Assembly (NCBI GenBank): GCA_013285645.1
Contig: JABDHJ010000026.1
Coordinates: forward strand, 1-37,469
Source: Verrucomicrobiota bacterium
Lineage (GTDB): Bacteria > Verrucomicrobiota > Verrucomicrobiia > Methylacidiphilales > UBA1321
Reading direction: 5' to 3'
Length of the DNA: 37,469 nt
In this document: piece after piece, positions 16,745 to 25,354 of the stretch
Numbering within the stretch: the stretch's first letter is position 1
How the letters are laid out: every line of letters starts with the position of its first letter
The notes under the pieces: model-generated
Told to the model about the DNA's origin: nothing
The model's input: the letters and a program-made list of their open reading frames with translations, nothing else
Database searches by the model: none
Translations under genes and position numbers: made by a program

Positions 16745-17731
16745 ATGATTCCCTTTTCCATTCTCGATCTTTCCCCCATTGCGCAAGGCGCGACTCCGAC
16801 GGATGCACTGCATCGATCCCTTGACCTTGCGCAACATGCCGAGGGCTGGGGTTATCACCGCTATTGGCTCGCGGAGCATCATAATATGACCGGCATCGCC
16901 AGTGCCGCGACTTCGGTGGTGATTGGTTATGTCGCGGGAGGAACGAAGACGATTCGCGTTGGTTCGGGTGGCGTGATGTTGCCGAATCATTCGCCGCTCG
17001 TCATCGCCGAGCAGTTCGGGACGCTGGCTTCGCTCTATCCGGATCGCATTGATCTCGGGCTTGGTCGTGCGCCGGGGACTGATATGGCCACCGCGCGAGC
17101 GCTTCGTCGCGATCCCGTCGCCAGTGCCGATCATTTCCCCGAAGACGTGCAGGAACTCCAATCGTATTTGGAGCCGCTTCATCACGGGCAGAAAATTCAG
17201 GCTGTTCCGGGGACGGGGCTTCGTGTTCCGATCTGGCTTTTGGGATCAAGTCTCTTTAGCGCGCAATTGGCTGCGTTGTTAGGATTACCTTTCGCCTTCG
17301 CGTCACATTTTGCTCCTGGCGATCTCATGCCGGCGCTGGAAATCTATCGGCGGAAATTTCAACCATCGCGGCAACTGGAGCGACCCTACGCCATGATTGG
17401 TGTGAATGTTTTTGCTGCCGATACCGACAAGGAAGCGCGCCGCCAATTTACTTCCGTGCAGCAGGCTTTCATCAATCTTCGCCGTGGAACGCCGGGACCG
17501 GTGCCTGCGCCGATTGACGATATTACCCATTACGCTTCCGATTTTGAGATGGCGCAGATCGAGCAGGCGCTGGCGTATTCTACTGTGGGTTCCGCTCAAA
17601 CGGTAACAACCGAGCTTCGAGCTATTCTCGATAGAATCAATCCCGACGAAGTCATGATAACCGGACATTTTCATGATCACGCCGCCCGACTTCGCTCCTT
17701 TGAGATCACCTCCGGGATTCTCAAAAAGTAG
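16745..17731 (+). CDS. LLM-class flavin-dependent oxidoreductase
   Basis: Bacterial luciferase-like monooxygenase family, 328 aa from the ATG at 16745, the start matching the family pattern [11 protein letters not shown]. Family features include the TIM-barrel strand [14 protein letters not shown], the flavin-site stretch [33 protein letters not shown], and [11 protein letters not shown]. It resembles the YhbW/MsnO8-type subgroup, whose substrates are mostly unknown. A GGAGAA 14 bases upstream is a possible ribosome site. It follows the RND gene by 70 bp and precedes the MFS exporter by 53 bp, so it may belong to the same detoxification operon. Confidence 0.9.
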   Translation: MIPFSILDLSPIAQGATPTDALHRSLDLAQHAEGWGYHRYWLAEHHNMTGIASAATSVVIGYVAGGTKTIRVGSGGVMLPNHSPLVIAEQFGTLASLYPDRIDLGLGRAPGTDMATARALRRDPVASADHFPEDVQELQSYLEPLHHGQKIQAVPGTGLRVPIWLLGSSLFSAQLAALLGLPFAFASHFAPGDLMPALEIYRRKFQPSRQLERPYAMIGVNVFAADTDKEARRQFTSVQQAFINLRRGTPGPVPAPIDDITHYASDFEMAQIEQALAYSTVGSAQTVTTELRAILDRINPDEVMITGHFHDHAARLRSFEITSGILKK

Positions 17732-17784
17732 AATGCGTTTGGAAGAGCGGGCTTTTGTCGTTGTGCTAAGATGAAGGGCTTTCC

Positions 17785-19017
17785 ATGAAACATCGCGTCC
17801 TTGTCGTCATTCTTGCGGCCCTTTCCATGCTGGGCGCGCTTTCGATTGACGCTTATCTCCCCGCTCTCCCGACAATCGCGCGTGATTTTTCTTCGCCGCT
17901 CCCCGCCGTTCAGCAGACGCTTACCATTTATCTTTGTGCTTTCGGGTTCATGTCGCTTTTTTACGGCACACTTTCCGATTCGTTTGGTCGCCGTCCGGTA
18001 ATCGTGACTTCGCTCATCTGCTATTTTGCGAGTTCCTTCGGCGCCGCTTTCGCATCGTCCCTGGGCTGGCTTTTTTTCTTCCGGCTTTTGCAGGGACTCT
18101 CTGCCGGAGCGGGCTCAGTGGTGGGACGAGCCATTGTCGGAGATCTCTTTTCCGGTCCAGAAGCCCAGAAAATCATGTCGTATATTTCGATGGTCTTTGG
18201 ATTGGCGCCGGCCCTCGCGCCCATCCTTGGCGGCTGGATGTTGGCGGAATGGGGTTGGCGATCCATTTTTTACTTCATCACTTTTTTCACCTTTATCCTA
18301 TTGATGGCGTGTCTGCGTTGGCTCCCGGAAAGTCTCGCCACGAGCAACCGCCATCCCTTTCATTTCCGGGTCGTCGTCAACCAATACATTGAGGTGGGAG
18401 CCAATGTTCGCTTCATATTCCGCTCCGCGAGCATCGCCCTTTCTTTTTCCGGCATCATGCTTTACGTGGCGGCGGCGCCGGTTTACATCATCGATATTCT
18501 CCACCTGACGGTGAAGGATTTTGGCTGGCTCTTCGTCACTTTCATCGCGGGCATGACGCTGGGTTCCATGGCATCGGCCCATCTCAGCCATCGATTCAGG
18601 CCCGGCATCCTTATTTACTGGGGCTACGCGATCATGGCACTGGCCGCATTGGCCAGCCTTGTTTACACCGGCCTCTTTACCTGCCGGATACCTTGGGCAG
18701 TCATTCCGCATTTCTTTTATGGATTTGGCGTGACCCTGGGCACGCCGGCGATGACGGTGCTGACTTTGGAAATGTTTCCCAAGGTGAAGGGGCTGCCCTC
18801 ATCGCTGCAAAGTTTTATCTTCATGTTTATTTTCGCCGTCATCTCCGGCTGTGTTGTGCCTTTTCTCTTTGAAAGCGCTTTTCGATTGGCGATGGGATCA
18901 GCCGTCGGTTTTGGCCTGAGTCTTTTGCTCTGGTGGCTTGGTTCCCGTGGCGAGAGAGAGCATGCGGTTCTTTCCGACGAGGAACAGCAGTTGGCAGAAG
19001 AAGCCCCGCATCTTTAA
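17785..19017 (+). CDS. Bcr/CflA-type MFS drug exporter
   Basis: Twelve-helix major facilitator of the drug:proton antiporter-1 group, 410 aa. The opening LSIDAYLPALPTIARDF is the Bcr/CflA signature. Motif A is GTLSDSFGRRPV between TM2 and TM3, and the TM5 antiporter motif region reads GLAPALAPILGGWMLAEWGW. The hydrophilic C-terminus ends with an acidic tail (SDEEQQLAEEAPHL). It is the last gene of the plus-strand efflux/oxidoreductase run. A hairpin, CCGAAG/CTTCGG (19037-19052), follows the stop but lacks a T-run. The substrate is unknown. Confidence 0.92.
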   Translation: MKHRVLVVILAALSMLGALSIDAYLPALPTIARDFSSPLPAVQQTLTIYLCAFGFMSLFYGTLSDSFGRRPVIVTSLICYFASSFGAAFASSLGWLFFFRLLQGLSAGAGSVVGRAIVGDLFSGPEAQKIMSYISMVFGLAPALAPILGGWMLAEWGWRSIFYFITFFTFILLMACLRWLPESLATSNRHPFHFRVVVNQYIEVGANVRFIFRSASIALSFSGIMLYVAAAPVYIIDILHLTVKDFGWLFVTFIAGMTLGSMASAHLSHRFRPGILIYWGYAIMALAALASLVYTGLFTCRIPWAVIPHFFYGFGVTLGTPAMTVLTLEMFPKVKGLPSSLQSFIFMFIFAVISGCVVPFLFESAFRLAMGSAVGFGLSLLLWWLGSRGEREHAVLSDEEQQLAEEAPHL

Positions 19018-19075
19018 TCCTTTGGATTGAATTCTCCGAAGATTGCTTCGGCTTGATCAAAGGAGCTGGTTCCGT

Positions 19076-19102
19076 GGTAGCCGTCGCACTCCGTGCGACG
19101 GT
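19076..19102 (+). repeat. Family B palindromic repeat (27 bp)
   Basis: Identical to 6935-6961. It lies between the MFS gene and the convergent glnB terminator, next to the hairpin used by glnB. Confidence 0.9.
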
Positions 19103-19103
19103 C

Positions 19104-19135
19104 AGAAAACGAACCCGCTCTCAAAGATCGCGGGT
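19104..19135 (-). terminator. Probable glnB terminator
   Basis: On the minus strand: ACCCGC (19130-19135 complement) ... GCGGGT (19113-19118 complement), a 6-bp stem with an 11-base loop, followed by TCGTTTTC. It is short but correctly placed 31 bp after the glnB stop. Confidence 0.55.
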
Positions 19136-19165
19136 CATCCTAAAACCGAAGTAAGCCTCAGGAAA

Positions 19166-20009
<844 letters not shown>

Positions 20010-20642
20010 CTAATACTTCGCCGCGTCGTGAAGTCCGGTCTGGCGAAATGGACGCACGTCGATGTAGTCCATCCCTGCCGCCTTCGCGGCTTGAAAGCCC
20101 GGTTCCGCATCTTCAAAAACGAGGCACCGCTCCGGCTTCACGCCGAGCAATTCCGCCGCGCGCAAGAACAGTTCGGGGTGTGGCTTACCGTGCAACACTT
20201 GATCGGAGCCGATTAGGAATTTGATCTTTTCCTGCGGGCCGACCTTAAGTCCCAACAAGCTCAGGGTTTGGCGGACGATAAAAGTCAGCCCACCGGAGGC
20301 GACGGCGATTTTGGCATCGGCACCCAGTCGATTCACGACATCGATCACTTCCTGGACCGGCTTCAGCTCCGGCAACAATTCCACAAAGCGCGCTTCCTTC
20401 TCGTCGGCAAATTCGTGTACCGGAAGGCCGTAGCCGTGCTCGCGGTTAAGCATCTCGATGATCTGTCGCGCAGGCATTCCACCGCAGCGATAGAAGAGTT
20501 CCTCGGTGAAGGCGGAAGGTCCTCCGAGTTTCTTTTCCAACGATTCCTTCCATGCGCGATAATGGAGTGGCATGGAGTCGGCCAGCGTCCCGTCGCAGTC
20601 GAAAATAAAGCCGTCGTATTTGCTGGTGTCGAAAGTGATCAT
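20010..20642 (-). CDS. HAD-superfamily phosphatase/phosphomutase-like protein
   Basis: Haloacid dehalogenase-fold hydrolase of the beta-phosphoglucomutase/phosphatase-like subgroup, 210 aa. The nucleophile and acid are D15 and D17 (FIFDCDGTLADS), motif II is IAVASGG, motif III is HGKPHPELFLRAA, and motif IV is VFEDAEPGFQAAKAAG. The cap (about residues 20-85) is helical, type C1. The substrate, a small phosphorylated sugar or related compound, is not determined. Its ATG overlaps the stop of the DUF2017-like gene by 3 bp (ATGA arrangement), so it is the last member of the moeZ-clpS operon. Confidence 0.9.
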   Translation of the reverse strand: MITFDTSKYDGFIFDCDGTLADSMPLHYRAWKESLEKKLGGPSAFTEELFYRCGGMPARQIIEMLNREHGYGLPVHEFADEKEARFVELLPELKPVQEVIDVVNRLGADAKIAVASGGLTFIVRQTLSLLGLKVGPQEKIKFLIGSDQVLHGKPHPELFLRAAELLGVKPERCLVFEDAEPGFQAAKAAGMDYIDVRPFRQTGLHDAAKY

Positions 20643-21157
20643 GGCCGGTGGATTTGCGGCCCCAGCATAACCAGAATGAAGTGACCGAGCACATCAATTT
20701 CGAGAATGGCGTGGCGCCGCGCCTCCTCGGAAATTTGACTCGGATCGGCTTCCATGTCGGCCTGCGACACGCCGATATCAAAGGCGACGAGCAAACGGCG
20801 ATCGTTCAGCATCGCAATGAATTCGTCCCGCTCGGCGCTGGTGAGTTCGACTTGCCACGGATCGCGACTCTCCGCGAGTTCATACTCCTGGATCCAGTTT
20901 TCGACCAGATCGAGGCGCTGGGAACGCAACTCGGCCCGAGCTTCGGAAAGAACCTGCTGCTCTTCGCTTAATTCCGACCGGGCCGCTTCGCCGCGAGTGA
21001 TATTTCCCTCCCAATAGGCGCGCATGGCTGGCGACATCCGCGCCGGGTCCTGCTGATACTGTCGCCCGAGCCGCGCCAGGATGTTGATGATGAACGCCCC
21101 CTCGTGCTCGGGAAAGCTCAAGCGCCAGTGTTCGGAATCGATTTGTTCGGAGGTCAT
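20639..21157 (-). CDS. DUF2017-like protein beside ClpS
   Basis: 172-aa soluble, helical, acidic protein without signal peptide. The N-terminal HEGAFIINILARLG and the C-terminal part (WQVELTSAERDEFIAMLNDR, then VAFDIGV and LGHFILVMLG) resemble the DUF2017 family, which is encoded directly after clpS in many actinobacteria (for example Rv1332 beside Rv1331 in Mycobacterium tuberculosis). I assign it by that context and general resemblance, not by a search. The function is unknown. The start is 12 bp after the clpS stop and the end overlaps the HAD gene, so it is translated within the operon. Confidence 0.68.
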   Translation of the reverse strand: MTSEQIDSEHWRLSFPEHEGAFIINILARLGRQYQQDPARMSPAMRAYWEGNITRGEAARSELSEEQQVLSEARAELRSQRLDLVENWIQEYELAESRDPWQVELTSAERDEFIAMLNDRRLLVAFDIGVSQADMEADPSQISEEARRHAILEIDVLGHFILVMLGPQIHRP

Positions 21158-21169
21158 CGGAATACTCGG

Positions 21170-21466
21170 TCAGGCCTGCTCCATAGTCGCGTTCAAACCG
21201 AAACCGCGCAAGCGGTGAACGATCAATTCCGACTTTTCCTGCGTCTCCCGCGCCACTGAACTCTTTCCCTTCTGATGCACTTCCCACATGTGGCGCGAGG
21301 CGTCTTCCTCGTTCATTTTCAGCACGGTCTTGAAAACATAGACGACATAATCCATCAGGTTAATCGGATCGTTCCAGACGATTACCGACCAGCCTCGCGC
21401 AAACGCCTCTTTCAGCTTGTCCTCGACATCGATATCAGGACTGGTCTCGGTGCCGGGCTTAGCCAT
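21170..21466 (-). CDS. clpS: ClpS-type adaptor for the ClpAP/ClpCP protease
   Basis: N-degron adaptor that feeds proteins with destabilising N-termini to a Clp ATPase. The ATG at 21466 gives 98 aa, the usual ClpS size. The core matches the family: a disordered N-terminal tail, then VIVWNDPINLMDYVVYVF, MWEVHQKGKSSV, and a C-terminal ELIVHRLRGFGLNATME. The WNDPINLM form with Pro is closer to actinobacterial ClpS than to the E. coli HNDDxTPM form. The upstream frame stays open through a family-C repeat pair, but that part does not resemble ClpS. A GGAGG within the repeat, 10 bases before the ATG, may serve as its ribosome-binding site. Confidence 0.88.
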   Translation of the reverse strand: MAKPGTETSPDIDVEDKLKEAFARGWSVIVWNDPINLMDYVVYVFKTVLKMNEEDASRHMWEVHQKGKSSVARETQEKSELIVHRLRGFGLNATMEQA

Positions 21467-21526
21467 GGAGGGACAACCTCCGGCTTGTCCCTGAATTATG
21501 TGGGTCAGGCCGGAGGCTGACCCTCC
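21467..21526. repeat. Family C inverted pair filling the moeZ-clpS gap
   Basis: Left unit 21467-21491 (starts GGAGGGACAACCTCCGGC) and right unit 21502-21526 (ends GGCTGACCCTCC) are imperfect reverse complements separated by 10 bases. Each unit is itself a hairpin (GGGACAA/TTGTCCC and GGGTCAG/CTGACCC). The pair touches the clpS ATG and ends 10 bp before the moeZ stop. Confidence 0.9.
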
Positions 21527-21536
21527 AAGGTATCGG

Positions 21537-22724
21537 TCAATATCTCGGCGTACTGGGGTCAATATCTTCACTCCACGCATCGATTCCACCTGCGACATTT
21601 TTGATCTTTCTGAATCCGGCGTCATACAGCAGTTTCCAAGCCTTGCCGCTCCGGGCTCCGTCTTTACAATAAAGCCAAATTTCCCGCGCGCTATCGAGTT
21701 CGTGCATCCGCTTGCTGAATTCCGCCAATGAGATAAGGCGCGAATGCGGAATTTGCGCGATCTTCGCCTCGAACGGTTCGCGGATGTCGAGCAGTTCGAT
21801 CTCGGACGGAATTTTTCCCGACTTGATCGCCGCTTCGACTTCCTCCACGTCGATCTCGTCGATGTGTACCGCCTTTTTCTGTTCCGGGGCCACGCCGCAG
21901 AAAAACTCGTAATCGATCAATTCCGTGATCGTCTTGTTCGTTCCGCACAGCGGACATTTGGGATCCTTGCGCAATTTCAATTCCTTGAACTTCATCTTCA
22001 AGGCATCGAAGAGGAGGAGGCGTCCGATGAGCGGATCGCCCTGGCCAATGATCAACTTCACCGCCTCGGTGGCCTGGATAGTGCCCATTACGCCGGGCAA
22101 CACACCGAGAACGCCGCCCTCGGCGCAACTCGGAACGGTGCCTGGTTCGGGTGGTTCAGGATAGAGGCAGCGATAACAGGGGCCCTGCGAAGCCCAAAAA
22201 ACGGTCGCTTGGCCCTCGAAACGGAAAATGGAGCCGTAGACGTTGGGCTTATCTAGTAAGGCACAGGCGTCGTTCACCAGGTAGCGGGTGGGAAAATTAT
22301 CGGTGCCATCGATCACGATGTCGTAATCCTTCAGCAATTCGAATGCGTTGTCCGATCGCAGCGATGTGTCGTAGGTCTTGATGTCGATGAGAGGATTGAT
22401 TTCCTTCATCAATTCCACCGCCGATTGGGTCTTGAGTTTGCCGACGTTGCCGGTCTTGTGAATGATCTGGCGGTGCAGGTTGGAAAGATCGACGGTGTCG
22501 AAATCGACCACTCCGATATGCCCAACGCCTGCGGCGGCGAGGTAGGCAAGAATGGGGGCGCCCAAGCCACCGGTGCCGATGACGATCACGCGCGCAGCCT
22601 TCAGCTTTTGCTGACCCTCGAGCGTCACCTCGGGCATGATGAGATGGCGTCCGTAACGGCGGATCTCGTCATTGGTGAAGGTCACGTCTTTGTAGACCTT
22701 GTTGATGCGGGGAATGAAACTCAT
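21537..22724 (-). CDS. moeZ: Adenylyltransferase/sulfurtransferase (MoeZ/MoeB-rhodanese fusion)
   Basis: E1-like enzyme that adenylates the C-terminal Gly-Gly of a ubiquitin-like sulfur carrier (MoaD, ThiS or CysO type) and then transfers sulfur to it. 395 aa: a ThiF/MoeB domain (about residues 12-265) with the nucleotide loop G50-T-G-G-L-G55, the R-Q-I-I-H patch (LSNLHRQIIHKTG), zinc ligands C183/C186 (CYRC) and C257/C260 (CPLC), and the conserved C200 (PSCAEGGVLG). A C-terminal rhodanese domain (about 290-390) carries the active loop C353-K-D-G-A-R-S. No sulfur-carrier or partner gene lies in the window. First gene of the operon with clpS, the DUF2017-like gene and the HAD gene. Confidence 0.92.
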   Translation of the reverse strand: MSFIPRINKVYKDVTFTNDEIRRYGRHLIMPEVTLEGQQKLKAARVIVIGTGGLGAPILAYLAAAGVGHIGVVDFDTVDLSNLHRQIIHKTGNVGKLKTQSAVELMKEINPLIDIKTYDTSLRSDNAFELLKDYDIVIDGTDNFPTRYLVNDACALLDKPNVYGSIFRFEGQATVFWASQGPCYRCLYPEPPEPGTVPSCAEGGVLGVLPGVMGTIQATEAVKLIIGQGDPLIGRLLLFDALKMKFKELKLRKDPKCPLCGTNKTITELIDYEFFCGVAPEQKKAVHIDEIDVEEVEAAIKSGKIPSEIELLDIREPFEAKIAQIPHSRLISLAEFSKRMHELDSAREIWLYCKDGARSGKAWKLLYDAGFRKIKNVAGGIDAWSEDIDPSTPRY

Positions 22725-22812
22725 GAGCTATTTAGTATGGAACGAAAAAAGTCATTCGCAAGTTCCACTATAAGAATCTGCGATTCAAGCTTTGTTGAAG
22801 GATATGGGCAAA

Positions 22813-22850
22813 AGAAAACCCCGGGAACCTTTCGGCGCCCGGGGTTTTCT
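22813..22850 (-). terminator. Rho-independent terminator of the porin gene
   Basis: Perfect 13-bp inverted repeat AGAAAACCCCGGG (22813-22825) / CCCGGGGTTTTCT (22838-22850) with a 12-base loop, 20 bp past the porin stop and ending in TTTTCTTTT on the minus strand. It separates the porin from moeZ, so moeZ needs its own promoter in 22725-22812. Confidence 0.92.
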
Positions 22851-22869
22851 GAGAATCTATTCGATCAAA

Positions 22870-24306
22870 TTAGAACGAGTAGACGCAATTGAGCGAAATT
22901 TCGTTCGCGCTTGCGTAGGTGGCCGATGTCACAACGCCAGCGGCGTTAACATTGGCGCCATTGGTGAAGTGGTCATAGCGATATTCAACGCGGGTCAAGA
23001 GATTGTCCCAGATGTTGAATGAGGCCGTGAGGGTCTCGGAGAAGTCGTCATTGCTCGTACCAGCAACACCGAACTTGGGGTTGTAGGCCGCATCTTCATG
23101 CAGATACTCACCGCGAGCCGACAGGGTGATGACCTTGTTGATCTTGTAGGAGGCATAAGCCGCCACACCGTACCACGTGTTGCTATCATAGAGACCACCA
23201 CTCGTCGTGGTCGTATCAGGTCCAAACGCATGCGTGGTGACCGTTGTGCTCGAAGGGAAGCCCGAGGAGCCGTTGTAGCCGAGATCCGCATTGAGGCCGA
23301 GCGTCAGAGCGCTGTCCTTAACGAAGGTCGGGTTCCAGTTGCCCCAGATGTCATAGACAACCACGGTACCGTTATCTCCGGGTGCGCCGCCAGACGTACC
23401 CACCACACCGGGCTCACCTTGAGGCGAGTAGATGAAGGATTGGGTGATGTTGGCGTTCTTGCCAGGAGCATTCACGTTGATCTGACCAGTGATAGCCTTG
23501 CCGAAGCTGCGATCATTAGTGCTGTTGTACGTGGTCGTGGAAGTTTGCGTTCCCAAAAAGCCTGTCGAAGTGACAGGACCCGCACCAACTGAACCGCTGG
23601 TGGAGTTGTTCCATCCGTCAACAATGCCGAGCTTAACTTCAACGGTGTCGTTGAATTTGTAGTCGCCATAGATACCGGTGGTGGTCAAGGGAATCGCGTT
23701 GGTGAACAGCAAACCGCGGCTGAAGTTCAAGTTCGCGGGAGACTCGATCACTTCATAACCGAGGAAGGTGACGAATTTGCCCATGTAAACATCCAAGCCG
23801 TTGCCGACTGGGATACGGAACTTGACCAAGGCCTGCTCGAGAGCAATACCAGAGTTGTTTGAGCTACCGTTGATCGCGGTATCATTCAGGTACTTGGCAT
23901 CTTCACCATAGATGGTGTCGACACGGAAACCTGCGGCCCATTCATTTTTGTCGGGAAGGGCCTTTTCCAAGGCGATCTTCACGGCATTAATGTTGAAGGT
24001 GTTGTTGCTTTGATCGAACTGGCGGAGACTTCCGCCCGTGGTCGACGCGTTTTGAGTGTTAGCAGGACCGCCGCCAGGATTCTGGCCCGCGATACCCGTG
24101 GAAGGCGCGTATTGACCAGCGCCGGCGAACTGCTCGGTGTAGCTGGTGTCAACGTAACCGCTGAGGGTGATGCCCTTTTGGGCGGTTTCAACATAGTTAA
24201 TGCCCTGATCTTCGATGACCTTCTTGAGGTCCTTCTGATCGGTCCCGGCATGCACAATAGTGGCCGAGAGGGCGACGGCTCCAAATGCTTTCAGTATTGA
24301 TTTCAT
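22870..24306 (-). CDS. Outer-membrane beta-barrel porin (BBP2/OmpL-like)
   Basis: Predicted outer-membrane channel, 478 aa. A Sec signal peptide (MKSILKAFGAVALSATIVHA) is followed by a short helical segment and then LSGYVDTSYTEQFAGAG, the typical opening of putative beta-barrel porin-2 proteins. The rest is a series of alternating amphipathic strands with Asn/Gly/Thr-rich loops, e.g. YMGKFVTFLGYEVIESPANL and RVEYRYDHF, and it ends in an aromatic residue (CVYSF), as outer-membrane barrels do. AAGGAG stands 8 bases before the ATG. The 125-nt leader is structured, the promoter is strong-looking, and the terminator is perfect, so it is probably highly expressed. The transported solute is unknown. 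Confidence 0.85.
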   Translation of the reverse strand: MKSILKAFGAVALSATIVHAGTDQKDLKKVIEDQGINYVETAQKGITLSGYVDTSYTEQFAGAGQYAPSTGIAGQNPGGGPANTQNASTTGGSLRQFDQSNNTFNINAVKIALEKALPDKNEWAAGFRVDTIYGEDAKYLNDTAINGSSNNSGIALEQALVKFRIPVGNGLDVYMGKFVTFLGYEVIESPANLNFSRGLLFTNAIPLTTTGIYGDYKFNDTVEVKLGIVDGWNNSTSGSVGAGPVTSTGFLGTQTSTTTYNSTNDRSFGKAITGQINVNAPGKNANITQSFIYSPQGEPGVVGTSGGAPGDNGTVVVYDIWGNWNPTFVKDSALTLGLNADLGYNGSSGFPSSTTVTTHAFGPDTTTTSGGLYDSNTWYGVAAYASYKINKVITLSARGEYLHEDAAYNPKFGVAGTSNDDFSETLTASFNIWDNLLTRVEYRYDHFTNGANVNAAGVVTSATYASANEISLNCVYSF

Positions 24307-24360
24307 TCGCTAGTCTCCTTGGTTTTTCGTGATTCAGTTAGCTGCGTCCTCCTGGGAAGC

Positions 24361-24420
24361 AACCAACCTCATCGGTTAGTGAGGGCCAGCCGCCTTTACC
24401 GTACCCACGTATCGGCTGGC
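24361..24420 (-). ncRNA. Structured 5' leader of the porin mRNA
   Basis: On the minus strand, hairpin 1 is GCCAGCCG/CGGCTGGC (24413-24420 and 24385-24392), an 8-bp stem with a 20-base loop. Hairpin 2, directly stacked, is CCTCA/TGAGG (24380-24384 and 24367-24371), whose loop CTAACCGA can pair AACC with GGTT just downstream, forming an H-type pseudoknot. It does not match any riboswitch consensus I know well. A cis-regulatory role is inference. Confidence 0.45.
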
Positions 24421-24438
24421 TTCTGCACTCGTTGTCAG

Positions 24439-24466
24439 ACAATAAGGATCGTAACGCAATCGTCAA
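24439..24466 (-). promoter_or_regulatory. Porin promoter with phased A-tracts upstream
   Basis: Minus strand: -35 TTGACG (24461-24466), 16-bp spacer, -10 TATTGT (24439-24444), start predicted near 24432. Immediately upstream are two 11-bp direct repeats, each GTTCAAAAAAA, resembling an UP element or a curved-DNA activating tract with helical phasing. Confidence 0.65.
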
Positions 24467-24489
24467 ACTTTTTTTGAACTTTTTTTGAA

Positions 24490-24680
24490 CGTCCTAAAGG
24501 ACTTCTATTTTCAGAGGTAAAGCGTCTTATTTCAGACGCTTTCCAGGCCTAAAATGGATCATGATCCATTTTATTTTTTGAACATCCCGGGACTTCCCGT
24601 GTCCATTCACTTGTTAGTTCATTCATTCTCCTCCCAGACCGGGCGGTCGCTCTTTCCGAGTGGTCGCCCGGTCTTTTTTT
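24490..24680 (+). ncRNA. Candidate small RNA ending at a strong terminator
   Basis: The plus strand carries hairpin AAAGCGTCT/AGACGCTTT (24519-24542), a 22-bp palindrome with arms AAAATGGATCA/TGATCCATTTT (24551-24572), and a terminator at 24636-24680, but no credible plus-strand gene lies upstream (porin and moeZ are on the minus strand). A weak promoter TTGAAC (24485-24490) - 15 bp - TATTTT (24506-24511) could start a transcript near 24518, giving about 160 nt. The family is unknown. Confidence 0.4.
24636..24680 (+). terminator. Strong plus-strand rho-independent terminator
   Basis: Stem AGACCGGGCG (24636-24645) / CGCCCGGTCT (24665-24674), extended inward by GTCGCTC/GAGTGGT using G-U wobbles that pair only in the plus-strand RNA, then seven T. 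Both the wobbles and the T-run fix the direction as plus. It would also insulate mreD. Confidence 0.88.
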
Positions 24681-24799
24681 ACGATAAAATGCCATGCCCC
24701 TGGAAGGCCTCGTTGTAATTGCCGAGCGACGAAACGCGATGATATCCATGGAAATGAAATACGTTTGCCGCTAGTGTTCACCCTCTTCCTTTAACCGCC

Positions 24800-25354
24800 G
24801 TGCGTCCCTTTATTGTCATCTACCTGCTTTTTCTTGGCATCGTGGCCTTGCTGGCGCAGATGATACTACCTGTCCATTTCCCCATCCTCAGCATCATCGG
24901 CTTCGACTCAGCGCTGATTCCGCTGGTGGTAATCTACGCGAGCCTGGAACTGGGAGACGAGTGGGCCATCTTCGTCGCGGGCATCCTGGGGTTACTCGTA
25001 GACCTCTCCTCCACTTCCCACCGGCTGGGTTCCTCGGTCCTGATCCTCTGCTTGCTCTCCACCTTGATCGTGAGCCAGGCGCATAAGCCGGAATCGCATC
25101 AGTGGCTCTTTCGGCTGACCTTCGTGCTGGTGGGGACGTTTACCTTTCTGCTGCTCGACTACCTTTTTAATCTCATGGAAACAGGCCGCTGGGTCTGGCC
25201 GCTGTCCGTCTGGAGCAAGATTACCTTTGCATCACTCTTGAACCTGATCCTGTGCCCCCTCTTCTTTTATCTGGCCGGGCTTCCACTCCGCCTGTGCGGC
25301 TGGAAGCCTTCCCACGAAACAACCGATCGCTACCGGGATTATCCCTATGCTTGA
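24800..25354 (+). CDS. mreD: Rod shape-determining protein MreD-like
   Basis: Small integral membrane protein of the elongasome, 184 aa, starting at a GTG with no Shine-Dalgarno sequence. The hydrophobic segments fit the usual five or six MreD helices, with the family-like GFDSALIPLVVIYASLELGDEW and VAGILGLLVDLSSTSHRLGS (compare the G-L-x-x-D motif). It overlaps the start of the PBP2 gene by 8 bp, the normal mreD-mrdA junction, which strongly supports the call. mreB and mreC, usually just upstream, are absent from the window. Confidence 0.85.
   Translation: MRPFIVIYLLFLGIVALLAQMILPVHFPILSIIGFDSALIPLVVIYASLELGDEWAIFVAGILGLLVDLSSTSHRLGSSVLILCLLSTLIVSQAHKPESHQWLFRLTFVLVGTFTFLLLDYLFNLMETGRWVWPLSVWSKITFASLLNLILCPLFFYLAGLPLRLCGWKPSHETTDRYRDYPYA

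Noticed and set aside
24549..24749. 66-codon minus-strand frame, and a 55-codon plus-strand frame from 24554, in the porin-mreD gap
   Set aside because: No ribosome site and no coherent protein pattern; the plus-strand one runs through the terminator hairpin.
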